Part shown: positions 35,947-44,139 of the stretch, piece after piece
How the letters are laid out: every line of letters begins with the position of its first letter
Numbering within the stretch: the stretch's first letter is position 1
DNA from: Thalassobius sp047123305
GTDB taxonomy: Bacteria > Pseudomonadota > Alphaproteobacteria > Rhodobacterales > Rhodobacteraceae
Assembly (NCBI RefSeq): GCF_047123305.1
Contig: NZ_CP138918.1
Span: forward strand, 1,488,001 to 1,552,000
DNA: 64,000 nt
Direction of reading: 5' to 3'
Program-made: the position numbers and the translations under genes
The notes under the pieces: generated by a model
Seen by the model: the letters and a program-made list of their open reading frames with translations, nothing else
Told to the model about the DNA's origin: nothing
Databases searched by the model: none

Positions 35947-36195
35947 ATGAAAAAAGTTCTGACCGCTACCGCCGCCGCCCTGATCGCTTTCACCGGTGCC
36001 GCTTCCGCAATGACCGCCGACACCGTGAGCGGCCTGGACCGCGCCCAGATCCGTCAGTATGCCCCCAACATCGATCTGTCGCTGGTTGACGTGTCCGCCG
36101 TGAAACTGGCCGTGGACCTGATCGAAGAGCACGAAGACGAAAGCCACGCCTTCATCCAGAACGTTGTGCGCACCACACTGGAAAAAGGTCTGTAA
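35947..36195 (+). CDS. Small secreted protein of unknown function
   Basis: 82 residues. KKVLTATAAALIAFTGAASA is a good Sec signal peptide, leaving about 60 mature residues: MTADTVSGLDRAQIRQYAPN then LSLVDVSAVKLAVDLIEEHE. The mature part is acidic, helical and has no Cys. The ribosome site TTAGGAGAAAAAA is strong and A-rich, and codon use is highly biased (CTG, GCC, ATC), which suggests high expression. No family was recognised. It is flanked on both sides by unusual non-coding inverted repeats and stands alone. Confidence 0.85.
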   Translation: MKKVLTATAAALIAFTGAASAMTADTVSGLDRAQIRQYAPNIDLSLVDVSAVKLAVDLIEEHEDESHAFIQNVVRTTLEKGL

Positions 36196-36206
36196 TGTCA
36201 GACCCG

Positions 36207-36243
36207 CAGATCAGGGTCGGAATTCCTCCCAGACCCTGATCTG
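36207..36243. repeat. 12-bp perfect inverted repeat after the small secreted protein gene
   Basis: CAGATCAGGGTC, 13 bases, GACCCTGATCTG. A third partial copy, CCCTGATCTG, follows at 36245-36254, so two alternative stems can form. The gene's real terminator is the next hairpin. Confidence 0.75.
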
Positions 36244-36275
36244 GCCCTGATCTGAACCTGGACCTGTTCCATGGA

Positions 36276-36305
36276 AAAAGCCGACCCTTCGGGGCCGGCT
36301 TTCTT
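36276..36305. terminator. Bidirectional terminator between small secreted protein gene and glk
   Basis: AAAAGCCG-A-CCC-TTCG-GGGG-CCGGCTTT followed by CTTC on the plus side and preceded by an A-run that gives T residues on the minus side. Confidence 0.75.
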
Positions 36306-36326
36306 CATGTCAGACAGGCAATTGGG

Positions 36327-37304
36327 TCAGAGCGCCGCCGCCAGTTGTTCCGCGTAGGTATGGGCGCCCTCAAGGCCGAAGTTTTCGACATTCAGCAGGT
36401 AGAGGTTCAGGCCCGCCCGTTCCGCATCATAGCGCCCGCCTTTGCCAAAACCCTCGACAAAAGCAGCGTCAAACAGCCAGGCGTTTTTCATCGCCACGCC
36501 GCCCACCAGAAACACGCCAGCCGCATTCAGCGCCAGCGCCTGATCACCTGCAACCTTGGCCAGATGGGCCTTGAAGATCGCTACTGTTTCTACCGCACAG
36601 GCATCGCTTTGGTCTTTGGCCGCCTGCATGATGGAGGCCGCATCGGGCTGGGCGCTGCCGCTGCCCTGCACGTCCTGCACCGCCCGGTACAGGAAGGGCA
36701 GGCCGGTGCCGCTGAGAATACCCTCGGCCTCGATCACCAGACTGTCGCCAAAAAACACTTCGGGCCAATGGGCGCGCAGGGCTTCAAACACCGCCAGTTC
36801 GCGTCGGTTGCGCGGGGCAATCCCTACATGCCCCCCTTCGCCCGGCAGCGAGGCATAGCGCCCCTCCACATGGGCCAGCGCGCCAACACCCAGACCGGTG
36901 CCGGGACCAATGACCAGGCGGGTGCCCACAGGCGGTTGCGCGGCCCCTTGCAAGACCTGCAAATGTTCCGGCGCGGGCGCCATTGTGGCCCAGGCCGCAG
37001 CGGCAAAGTCATTGATAATGCGCGCTTCTTTGGCGCCAGTGGCATCCTGCAACTCAGCGCCGCACAGAGTCTGTTTGGCGTTGGTCAGCTCCACCGCGTT
37101 GTTCGCAACAGGGCCGGCGGCTGCGGCTACAACCACCTCGGGCGGCATCGCCATGCCCTCGGCAAAACCATGCATCAGGTCCAGCAACGCCCCGTCTGTC
37201 TTGGTCGAATAGCGCGCCGAGCCGACCAGCGCACCCTCGACATAAGCGCCAAGCCGAACGTTGGTGCCGCCAATATCCGCGGCGAGGATGCTGCCCTTGT
37301 GCAT
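36327..37304 (-). CDS. glk: Glucokinase
   Basis: 325 residues. It phosphorylates glucose with ATP to glucose-6-phosphate. The phosphate-1 motif is LAADIGGTNVRLGAY; the catalytic Asp is in RIINDFAAAAWA; VIGPGTGLGVGAL is the phosphate-2 motif, and GEGGHVGIAPRN supplies the conserved substrate Glu and His of the bacterial glucokinase group. VFLVGGVAMKNAWLF is the adenosine motif. It reads left behind the LacI-type regulator gene and next to the alpha-glucoside operon, and so would use the glucose freed by AglA. ATG 37304 is the family-consistent start. Confidence 0.96.
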   Translation of the reverse strand: MHKGSILAADIGGTNVRLGAYVEGALVGSARYSTKTDGALLDLMHGFAEGMAMPPEVVVAAAAGPVANNAVELTNAKQTLCGAELQDATGAKEARIINDFAAAAWATMAPAPEHLQVLQGAAQPPVGTRLVIGPGTGLGVGALAHVEGRYASLPGEGGHVGIAPRNRRELAVFEALRAHWPEVFFGDSLVIEAEGILSGTGLPFLYRAVQDVQGSGSAQPDAASIMQAAKDQSDACAVETVAIFKAHLAKVAGDQALALNAAGVFLVGGVAMKNAWLFDAAFVEGFGKGGRYDAERAGLNLYLLNVENFGLEGAHTYAEQLAAAL

Positions 37305-37474
37305 GTTCTGCGTCCTTTGATCCGTCAACGGCAGGCCCGGGTTGATTCGTGCGTCCGCCATAGTGCGGCGCACCATAATGCGGGCCAAATGTTTGCGCTA
37401 GCAGTCTGCAGTGCAAATCCTATATTTTTTGACAACTAAAATAAATGACGGGGCAGCGTCAAGCCAGCAATGGA

Positions 37475-38509
37475 TCAGGCCACAGGCGCCGGTCCAGTGG
37501 AACGCCCCACCACCAGCTCCGCCTCCAGCAAGGCGTTTTGGGCAGGCACCAGCGGATCACTGATCCGGTCAATCAGCATCTGTGCCAATATCCGCCCAGC
37601 ATTGCGCACCGACGAACGGGTGGCGGTAAAGATCGGCACATCCTGCCCATTTTTCAGATAGGACAGATCATCGTCATGGGTGATGACCGAAATGTCCTTA
37701 CCCATTTTCATCCCTGCCTCTTCAATCGCACGGCGTACGCCAAGCGCCGAAATCATCGAGGCCGAAAGGATCGCCGTGGGCGGATTGTCCCCGTTCAACA
37801 GATCGCGGGTCTGGTGATGGCCGGACACTTCGGTCATTTCCTGGCTGCTCATCAGGGCGGAATCCGCCGAAATCCCCGCCGCTTCCAGCGCCGCCAGATA
37901 GCCGTCACGCCGCCGTTTGGCGAAGTCCATGCTCTCCAGACCGTTGATCAGCGCAATCCGACGATGGCCCAGATCCAGCAGGAACTCGGTTGCCCGGCGG
38001 AATGAGCTGGTGTTGTTCACATCGACCCAGGTGTAAGGCGCCGCCACATTCGACGACCGCCCATGCACCGCAAAGGGCAGGCCGATCCGGTTCAGCAGAT
38101 CAATCCGGCCATCCTGCACCTTGGGGCCCTGCAGGATCACCCCGTCTACCGACCCCTTTGCCATCAGGCTGCGATAGGCGGCTTCCTCGTCGCCGTCCTC
38201 AACGCGGGTGAACATCATGTCATAACCCCGTTCGGCGCAGGCATTGCTGGCGCCGGCAATGAAGTCGCCGAAAATCGGGTTCACCATTTCATGCTGGGTG
38301 GAGGCCGGGATCACATGGCCAATCACCATCGACCGCCCCGTCGCCAGACCCTTCGCCCGCGTATTGGGCCGGTAGTTGTAGCGCTCTGCCGCCGCCTGAA
38401 CCCGCTGCCGTGTGCCCTCGCTCACCTCCGGGTAGCCGTTAAGGGCCCGGCTGACGGTGGTTTGCGACAGGCCCAGTTCTTCGGCCAGCTGTTTCAGGTT
38501 CATTGCCAT
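37475..38509 (-). CDS. aglR: LacI-family repressor of the alpha-glucoside genes (AglR-like)
   Basis: 344 residues (342 from the second ATG). The HTH is LKQLAEELGLSQTTVSRALN with the hinge helix RPNTRAKGLATGRS; the rest is a periplasmic-binding-protein-like sensor domain (IGHVIPASTQHEMVNPIFG, GLPFAVHGRS). It lies between glk and aglE and is divergent from the latter. A palindrome AAAGCGCTTT ends two bases from its own start codon and another lies in the aglE promoter region, which fits auto-repression and repression of the uptake operon, released by an alpha-glucoside or a glucose derivative. The gene name rests on this context. Confidence 0.9.
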   Translation of the reverse strand: MAMNLKQLAEELGLSQTTVSRALNGYPEVSEGTRQRVQAAAERYNYRPNTRAKGLATGRSMVIGHVIPASTQHEMVNPIFGDFIAGASNACAERGYDMMFTRVEDGDEEAAYRSLMAKGSVDGVILQGPKVQDGRIDLLNRIGLPFAVHGRSSNVAAPYTWVDVNNTSSFRRATEFLLDLGHRRIALINGLESMDFAKRRRDGYLAALEAAGISADSALMSSQEMTEVSGHHQTRDLLNGDNPPTAILSASMISALGVRRAIEEAGMKMGKDISVITHDDDLSYLKNGQDVPIFTATRSSVRNAGRILAQMLIDRISDPLVPAQNALLEAELVVGRSTGPAPVA

Positions 38510-38525
38510 TCAAAGCGCTTTCAAA
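38510..38525. promoter_or_regulatory. LacI-type operator at the aglR start
   Basis: TTCAAAGCGCTTTCAA: the core AAAGCGCTTT is a perfect palindrome. It abuts the aglR ATG, so bound repressor would block aglR transcription or translation initiation. Confidence 0.8.
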
Positions 38526-38636
38526 TTTCACTTCATATGTGAAGGGATCTTGGCCGCCGGTCAAGCCGCGCTACATCCGTCTTTCGTCAAGAACACTTAA
38601 TATTCGTTAATTTTTCAGGGGTCAAAATATTTGTCG

Positions 38637-38666
38637 TTGACAGTGTGGCCCCGCTTGGCGTTAAAA
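38637..38666 (+). promoter_or_regulatory. Putative promoter of aglEFGAK
   Basis: TTGACA at 38637-38642 is an exact -35; a weak -10 (TTAAAA, 38661-38666) follows at 18 bases. The predicted start lies just left of the operator at 38677. Confidence 0.45.
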
Positions 38667-38676
38667 ATACGCCATC

Positions 38677-38688
38677 CAAAGCGCTTTG
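38677..38688. promoter_or_regulatory. LacI-type operator of the aglE operon
   Basis: CAAAGCGCTTTG is a perfect 12-bp palindrome, sharing AAAGCGCTTT with the site at aglR. It lies immediately after the predicted transcription start, 83 bases before aglE, a position suited to repression. Confidence 0.85.
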
Positions 38689-38771
38689 AAAGCGAGTCGG
38701 ATGACGCCCCGGGAGAGGGGGCATAAGTCTTTCGCCGCCGCGATCAGGGGCGCGCAAACGGGAGGAAACCG

Positions 38772-40130
38772 ATGAAATATTCACTCTATGCAGGAGCCGC
38801 TGTTGTCGCGCTCACCGCAGGTCTGGCCCATGCCGACGATCACCTGGCCTTTAAGCCGGGCGAAGGTCCGTTCAGCTGGGACAGCTACAACGCCTGGGCC
38901 GAAGGCGCGCCCGATCTCAGCGGCCAGACCGTCACCATCGCCGGTCCGTGGCTGACCCCGGAAGACGGCTATTTCAGCAATATGCTGGCCTATTTCGAAG
39001 CCGCCACCGGCGCGGATGCGATCTACACCGGCTCCGACAGTTTTGAGCAGCAGATCGTGATCGACGCCGAGGCCGGATCGGCCCCCAACGTCGCCGTGTT
39101 CCCGCAGCCGGGTCTGGCGTCTGTGATGGCCTCCAAGGGGCAGCTCTACCCGCTGGCGGACGGCACCGCCGATTGGGTGCGTGACAACTACGCCGCCGGT
39201 CAGTCCTGGGTTGATCTGGGCACCTATGCTGACGCCAATGGCGCCGACCAGATGTATGGTTTCTTCTACAATGTGAACGTGAAGTCGCTGGTCTGGTATA
39301 ACCCCGAAAACTTCGAAGATGCGGGCTATGACGTGCCCGGCTCGATGGAAGACCTGAAAGCGCTGACCGAACAGATTGTCGCCGACGGTGAAACCCCGTG
39401 GTGTATCGGTCTGGGATCCGGAGCCGCCACCGGCTGGCCCGCCACCGACTGGGTCGAAGACATGATGCTGCGCACCCAGCCGCCCGAAGTCTATGACGCC
39501 TGGACCACCAACCAGATGGCTTTTGATGATCCGCGTGTGATTGCCGCAATTGACGAATTTGGCTGGTTCGCCCGTGATGATGCCAAAGTCTCCGGCGGCG
39601 CAGGGGCCGTGGCCTCCACCGACTTCCGCGACAGCCCCAAAGGCCTCTTCGCTTCGCCGCCGCAGTGCTACATGCACCGTCAGGCGTCTTTCGTGCCGGC
39701 CTTCTTCCCGGAAGATGTAGAGTTCGGCGTCGACACTGATTTCTTCTACCTGCCAAGCTATGCTGACAAGGATCTGGGCAACCCGGTTCTGGGTGGCGGC
39801 ACCCTGATGGCGATCACCGATCCTTCGGATGCCACCAATGTGCTGATGGACTTCCTCAAGCTGCCGCTGGCGCATGAGGTGATGATGGCGCAGACCGGCT
39901 TCCTCACCCCGCACAACGGCGCATCGGTTGACGCTTACAAGGACGACACCCTGCGCGGTCTGGGCGAAATCCTGCTGGGCGCGACGACCTTCCGTTTCGA
40001 CGGCTCTGACCTGATGCCTGGTGGCGTTGGCGCAGGCACCTTCTGGACCGGCATGGTGGATTACACCGGCGGCAAATCCGCAATGGATGTGGCCAAGGAA
40101 ATCCAGGCCAGCTGGGACGCGCTGAAGTAA
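38772..40130 (+). CDS. aglE: Alpha-glucoside ABC transporter, substrate-binding protein
   Basis: 452 residues. KYSLYAGAAVVALTAGLAHA is a signal peptide, so it is periplasmic. It belongs to the family 1 sugar-binding proteins: VTIAGPWLTPEDGYFSNMLA, then IDAEAGSAPNVAVFPQPG and a Trp-rich pocket (WCIGLGSGAATGWPATDW). It binds alpha-glucosides such as sucrose, maltose or trehalose in characterised relatives of Sinorhizobium. First gene of a five-gene operon; ATG 38772 follows GGGAGGA. A hairpin with T-run after it probably gives extra binding protein relative to the permeases. Confidence 0.95.
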   Translation: MKYSLYAGAAVVALTAGLAHADDHLAFKPGEGPFSWDSYNAWAEGAPDLSGQTVTIAGPWLTPEDGYFSNMLAYFEAATGADAIYTGSDSFEQQIVIDAEAGSAPNVAVFPQPGLASVMASKGQLYPLADGTADWVRDNYAAGQSWVDLGTYADANGADQMYGFFYNVNVKSLVWYNPENFEDAGYDVPGSMEDLKALTEQIVADGETPWCIGLGSGAATGWPATDWVEDMMLRTQPPEVYDAWTTNQMAFDDPRVIAAIDEFGWFARDDAKVSGGAGAVASTDFRDSPKGLFASPPQCYMHRQASFVPAFFPEDVEFGVDTDFFYLPSYADKDLGNPVLGGGTLMAITDPSDATNVLMDFLKLPLAHEVMMAQTGFLTPHNGASVDAYKDDTLRGLGEILLGATTFRFDGSDLMPGGVGAGTFWTGMVDYTGGKSAMDVAKEIQASWDALK

Positions 40131-40148
40131 CTTTCGCGTCACGAGTTT

Positions 40149-40182
40149 GGGCGATCCGGCCGCGGGTCGGGTCGCCTTTTTT
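40149..40182 (+). terminator. Intra-operon attenuating hairpin between aglE and aglF
   Basis: GGCGATCCGG ... TCGGGTCGCC followed by six T. The stem has internal mismatches. It sits 18 bases after aglE and 110 before aglF, a common place for partial termination behind a binding-protein gene. Confidence 0.65.
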
Positions 40183-40292
40183 CACCCTGACACCTGCCCT
40201 GGCATCCACCCAGGCAGCGACATAGCGTGAAATCGGGGACAAAGACCCAAGGATTTGTGGCCCAAAGCGGCCCAAACGAGGGGGAGGACATC

Positions 40293-41300
40293 ATGCATCC
40301 AGCACTTCTGGGGCTCATCACCATCACCATCGGTGTCACGAGCTGCGTCGGCTATTTCTATCTTTCCAACCTGTTTCTGGACCGGGTGCTCTATCCACCC
40401 CGCGGCCCGAACGCAGGCCGCAACATCAACCGCGCCAATCTGATCCGCCCCTGGCTGTTCCTGTTCCCCGCGCTGTTTGCACTGGGCCTCTACCTTGCCT
40501 ATCCGGTGGTCGAGACCCTGCGCCTGTCGCTGACCGAACGGGTTGCAGGCGGCGGCTACCAATGGGTCGGCTTTGACAACTACAGCCAGATGCTGAGCGA
40601 ACCCAAGTTCTGGGAAGCCATCCGCAACAACATGCTGTGGCTGATCGTGGTGCCTGCCATGTCCACCGCCTTTGGCCTGTTGGCCGCCCAGCTGACCGAC
40701 CGGATCAAATGGGGCAACATCGCAAAATCACTGATCTTTATGCCGATGGCGATCTCCTTTGTTGGCGCCTCGGTGATCTGGAAGCTGGTCTATGACGCCC
40801 GCCCCGCCGGCACCGATCAGATCGGCGTGCTGAACGCGCTCTACATCTGGTTTGGCGGCACCGAGCCGAACACATGGCTGACCATCCCGTTCTGGAACAA
40901 CTTCTTCCTGATGGTGGTGCTGATCTGGATCCAGACCGGCTTTGCCATGGTGATCCTCTCGGCCGCCCTGCGCGGCATCCCCGAAGAAACCATCGAGGCC
41001 GCCATCGTCGACGGCGCCAGCCCGTTGCAGATCTTCTTCAAAATCAAGGTGCCGCAGATCAAGAACACCATCCTTGTGGTCTGGACCACCATCACCATCA
41101 CCGTGCTCAAGGTCTTCGACATCGTGTTCGCCATGACCAACGGGCAATGGGAAACACAGGTTCTGGCCAATTACATGTACGACAAGATGTTCCGCGCCAA
41201 TGACTGGGGCGTCGGCTCGGCGGGGGCAATGGTCATCATGCTTCTGGTGATGCCGATCCTGGTCTGGAACGTGCGAAACACGCGCAAAGAAATGCGCTGA
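40293..41300 (+). CDS. aglF: Alpha-glucoside ABC transporter, permease AglF
   Basis: 335 residues with about eight hydrophobic segments, two more than the common six, as usual for MalF-like sugar permeases of this branch. The cytoplasmic EAA loop that meets the ATPase reads EETIEAAIVDGASPLQIFFK. ATG 40293 follows a strong GGGGGAGGA; an upstream frame extension is not supported. It pairs with AglG (11 bases downstream) to form the inner-membrane channel. Confidence 0.94.
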   Translation: MHPALLGLITITIGVTSCVGYFYLSNLFLDRVLYPPRGPNAGRNINRANLIRPWLFLFPALFALGLYLAYPVVETLRLSLTERVAGGGYQWVGFDNYSQMLSEPKFWEAIRNNMLWLIVVPAMSTAFGLLAAQLTDRIKWGNIAKSLIFMPMAISFVGASVIWKLVYDARPAGTDQIGVLNALYIWFGGTEPNTWLTIPFWNNFFLMVVLIWIQTGFAMVILSAALRGIPEETIEAAIVDGASPLQIFFKIKVPQIKNTILVVWTTITITVLKVFDIVFAMTNGQWETQVLANYMYDKMFRANDWGVGSAGAMVIMLLVMPILVWNVRNTRKEMR

Positions 41301-41311
41301 GGGAGGGCACA

Positions 41312-42454
41312 ATGGACAATATCGCCGGAACCAAATCCACGCTCAGCTGGGTGGTCAATATCTCGGTCGCCATTCTGGTTGCCCTGTGGCTGTTCCCCAC
41401 CGTGGGTCTGCTGATCTCTTCTTTCCGCACCGCCGACCAGATCGCGGTCAGCGGCTGGTGGAAGGCCCCCTTCGCCACCGAACAGAACCTCACCCTGCGC
41501 TCCAAAGCACCGGTCACACAGGTGCAGGAGGGCGATCTTTATGTGATCGAAGGCCGTCTGGATGAGGCCGATATGGACATCTCGGTCTGGGGCATCTCCT
41601 CGCGGGCCATTGACGCCTACCAGCCCGGCGAAACCGCCGAGCTGCGCAAGGGCGGCACCATCACCGTGCAGGCCGACGGACGCTACCGTATGGAAAACAC
41701 CGAAGCTTTCGGTGGCAAACGGGGCCAGCGGATCTTTGTCACCGCCATCACCCCGCCGCAGCTGACCGTGGAAAACTATGACAACATGCTGCTGAGCGAG
41801 GAAACCTCCGAAGGCATGGTCAAAGCCTTTTTCAACACGCTGACTGTGACCATTCCCGCCACCGTGATCCCAATCCTCATCGCCGCCTTCGCCGCCTATG
41901 CGCTGGCCTGGATGGACTTTGCCGGACGGGCGATACTGATTGCGGTCATTGTCGGCCTGCTGGTGGTGCCACTGCAACTGGCGCTGATCCCGCTCTTGAA
42001 ACTGCACCTCGGCATTGGCATCGGCAAAGGCTACCTGGGCGTCTGGCTGGCCCACACCGGTTTTGGTCTGCCGCTGGCGATCTACCTGCTGCGCAACTAC
42101 ATGGCGGGCCTGCCCCGCGACATCATCGAAAACGCCCGTGTCGACGGGGCCAGTGATTTCCAGATCTTCACCCGGATCATCCTGCCCCTCAGCTTCCCCG
42201 CGCTGGCCTCTTTTGCGATCTTCCAGTTCCTGTGGACCTGGAACGACCTGCTGGTGGCCAAGGTCTTCCTGATCGACAGCTCCGGCCAGACCACGGTGAT
42301 GACCAACCAAATCGTCGAGCTGCTCGGCACCCGGGGCGGCAACTGGGAAATCCTCGCCACCGCCGCCTTCGTGTCTATCGCGGTGCCGCTGCTCGTCTTC
42401 TTCACGATGCAAAGATATCTGGTGCGCGGCCTCCTCGCCGGCTCCGTCAAATAG
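41312..42454 (+). CDS. aglG: Alpha-glucoside ABC transporter, permease AglG
   Basis: 380 residues. MalG-like, with the EAA loop NARVDGASDFQIFTRI near residue 275 and a large periplasmic insertion (about residues 50-150) between the first two membrane helices, which is a known trait of AglG-type permeases. It starts 11 bases after aglF with GGGAGGG upstream. Together with AglF, AglE and AglK it forms the importer. Confidence 0.94.
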   Translation: MDNIAGTKSTLSWVVNISVAILVALWLFPTVGLLISSFRTADQIAVSGWWKAPFATEQNLTLRSKAPVTQVQEGDLYVIEGRLDEADMDISVWGISSRAIDAYQPGETAELRKGGTITVQADGRYRMENTEAFGGKRGQRIFVTAITPPQLTVENYDNMLLSEETSEGMVKAFFNTLTVTIPATVIPILIAAFAAYALAWMDFAGRAILIAVIVGLLVVPLQLALIPLLKLHLGIGIGKGYLGVWLAHTGFGLPLAIYLLRNYMAGLPRDIIENARVDGASDFQIFTRIILPLSFPALASFAIFQFLWTWNDLLVAKVFLIDSSGQTTVMTNQIVELLGTRGGNWEILATAAFVSIAVPLLVFFTMQRYLVRGLLAGSVK

Positions 42455-42464
42455 GACCAAGACC

Positions 42465-44135
42465 ATGAGTGCTCAACCCAACCTGACCCCCTCCGCTGCC
42501 CCCGTTCGCGCACCAAACCGTGGTGACGACTGGTGGCATGGTGGCGTGATCTACCAGATCTATCCGCGCAGTTTTCAGGACAGCAACGGCGATGGCATCG
42601 GCGACCTGCGCGGCATCACCCAGCGTCTGCCCTATGTGGCTTCGCTGGGGGTGGATGCGATCTGGATCTCGCCCTTCTTCAAATCCCCGATGAAAGACTT
42701 CGGCTATGACGTTAGCGATTACCGCGACGTCGACCCGATGTTCGGCTCCTTGGATGATTTCGACGCCCTGATGGAGGCCGCCCACGGTCTTGGCCTGAAG
42801 GTGATGATCGACCTCGTGCTCAGCCACACCTCGGATGAACACCCGTGGTTCAAGGAAAGCCGCCAAAGCCGCGACAACGCCAAATCCGACTGGTTCGTCT
42901 GGGCAGACCCACAGCCCGATGGCACACCGCCGAACAACTGGCTGTCGATCTTTGGCGGCCCCGCATGGCAATGGGACACCCGCCGTCAGCAATATTACCT
43001 GCACAACTTCCTGACCTCGCAGCCGGATCTGAATTTCCACTGCGTCGAGGTGCAGGACGCCCTGCTGGATGTGGCCCGTTTCTGGCTGGAACGCGGGGTC
43101 GATGGCTTCCGTCTGGACACCATCAACTTCTACTTCCACGACGCCCAGCTGCGTTCGAACCCGCCGCTACCCGTGGCAGAGCGCAACGCCTCAATCGCCC
43201 CGCAGGTGAACCCCTATAACCACCAGCTGCACCTCTATTCCAAGACCCAGCCGGAAAACATCGCCTTCCTGGAACGGCTGCGTGCCGTGACCGATGAATA
43301 CGGCGCCCGCGCCTGTCTGGGCGAAGTGGGCGAGGCCCAGCGTGGGGTTGAGGTCATGGGCGAATACACCGCCGGTGAGAAGCGGATGCACATGTGCTAC
43401 GCCTTCGATTTCCTTGAATCCCTGCCGATCACCGCACAGCGCGTGGTCGACATCTTCACCGAGTTGGACCGCGCCGCGCCAGATGGCTGGGCCTGCTGGG
43501 CCTTCTCCAACCACGACGTGCCCCGCTACGCGACCCGCTGGGATCTTTCGGAACAGGCGGTCTGGGCTCATTCCGTCCTGATGATGGCCCTGCGTGGCTC
43601 GGCCTGTCTGTATCAGGGCGAAGAACTGGGCCTGCCCGAGGCGGATGTTGCCTTTGAGGATCTGCAGGATCCCTACGGCATCGAGTTTTGGCCCGAGTTC
43701 AAAGGCCGTGACGGCTGTCGCACGCCGATGGTCTGGGAAACCCAATCCGAACACGGCGGCTTTGGCGAGGCCAAACCCTGGCTGCCCGTCAGCAGCCAAC
43801 ACGCCGCGATGGCGGTGGACCGCCAAGAGGCTGATCCCGATGCCATGCTGCACCACTACCGCGCCGCCGTGGCCCTGCGCCAAGGCAGCGAAGCGCTAAG
43901 AAATGGTGAACAGACCGCGCTGAGCGCAACGGGAAATATTCTGACATTCCAGCGTGTTGTAGGAAATGAAGTGCTGTTTTGCGCCTTCAATATTGGAAAC
44001 GCAGAAGAAAACGTCGAATTGCCAATTGGCAACTGGCACCCGCTGACCACCGGCATGAAAGGCGCAGTCGCGCCAGCGGGGCGCCGCCTGACCTTGGGCG
44101 CTTGGAACTACTGCATATTGGCACGGGAGGGGTGA
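42465..44135 (+). CDS. aglA: Alpha-glucosidase, glycoside hydrolase family 13
   Basis: 556 residues, no signal peptide, so cytoplasmic. GH13 regions in order: YQIYPRSFQDSNGDGIGDL, DLVLSHTSDEHPWF, GFRLDTINFYF with the nucleophile Asp, the acid/base Glu in CLGEVGE, and FSNHDVPR with the transition-state Asp. It hydrolyses terminal alpha-glucosidic bonds of sugars brought in by AglEFGK, giving glucose for Glk. It starts 10 bases after aglG. Exact linkage preference cannot be read from the sequence. Confidence 0.96.
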   Translation: MSAQPNLTPSAAPVRAPNRGDDWWHGGVIYQIYPRSFQDSNGDGIGDLRGITQRLPYVASLGVDAIWISPFFKSPMKDFGYDVSDYRDVDPMFGSLDDFDALMEAAHGLGLKVMIDLVLSHTSDEHPWFKESRQSRDNAKSDWFVWADPQPDGTPPNNWLSIFGGPAWQWDTRRQQYYLHNFLTSQPDLNFHCVEVQDALLDVARFWLERGVDGFRLDTINFYFHDAQLRSNPPLPVAERNASIAPQVNPYNHQLHLYSKTQPENIAFLERLRAVTDEYGARACLGEVGEAQRGVEVMGEYTAGEKRMHMCYAFDFLESLPITAQRVVDIFTELDRAAPDGWACWAFSNHDVPRYATRWDLSEQAVWAHSVLMMALRGSACLYQGEELGLPEADVAFEDLQDPYGIEFWPEFKGRDGCRTPMVWETQSEHGGFGEAKPWLPVSSQHAAMAVDRQEADPDAMLHHYRAAVALRQGSEALRNGEQTALSATGNILTFQRVVGNEVLFCAFNIGNAEENVELPIGNWHPLTTGMKGAVAPAGRRLTLGAWNYCILAREG

Positions 44136-44139
44136 TTCG

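Noticed and set aside
38781..40142. 453-codon minus-strand open frame opposite aglE
   Set aside because: Antisense shadow of a binding-protein gene with signal peptide, ribosome site and operon context.
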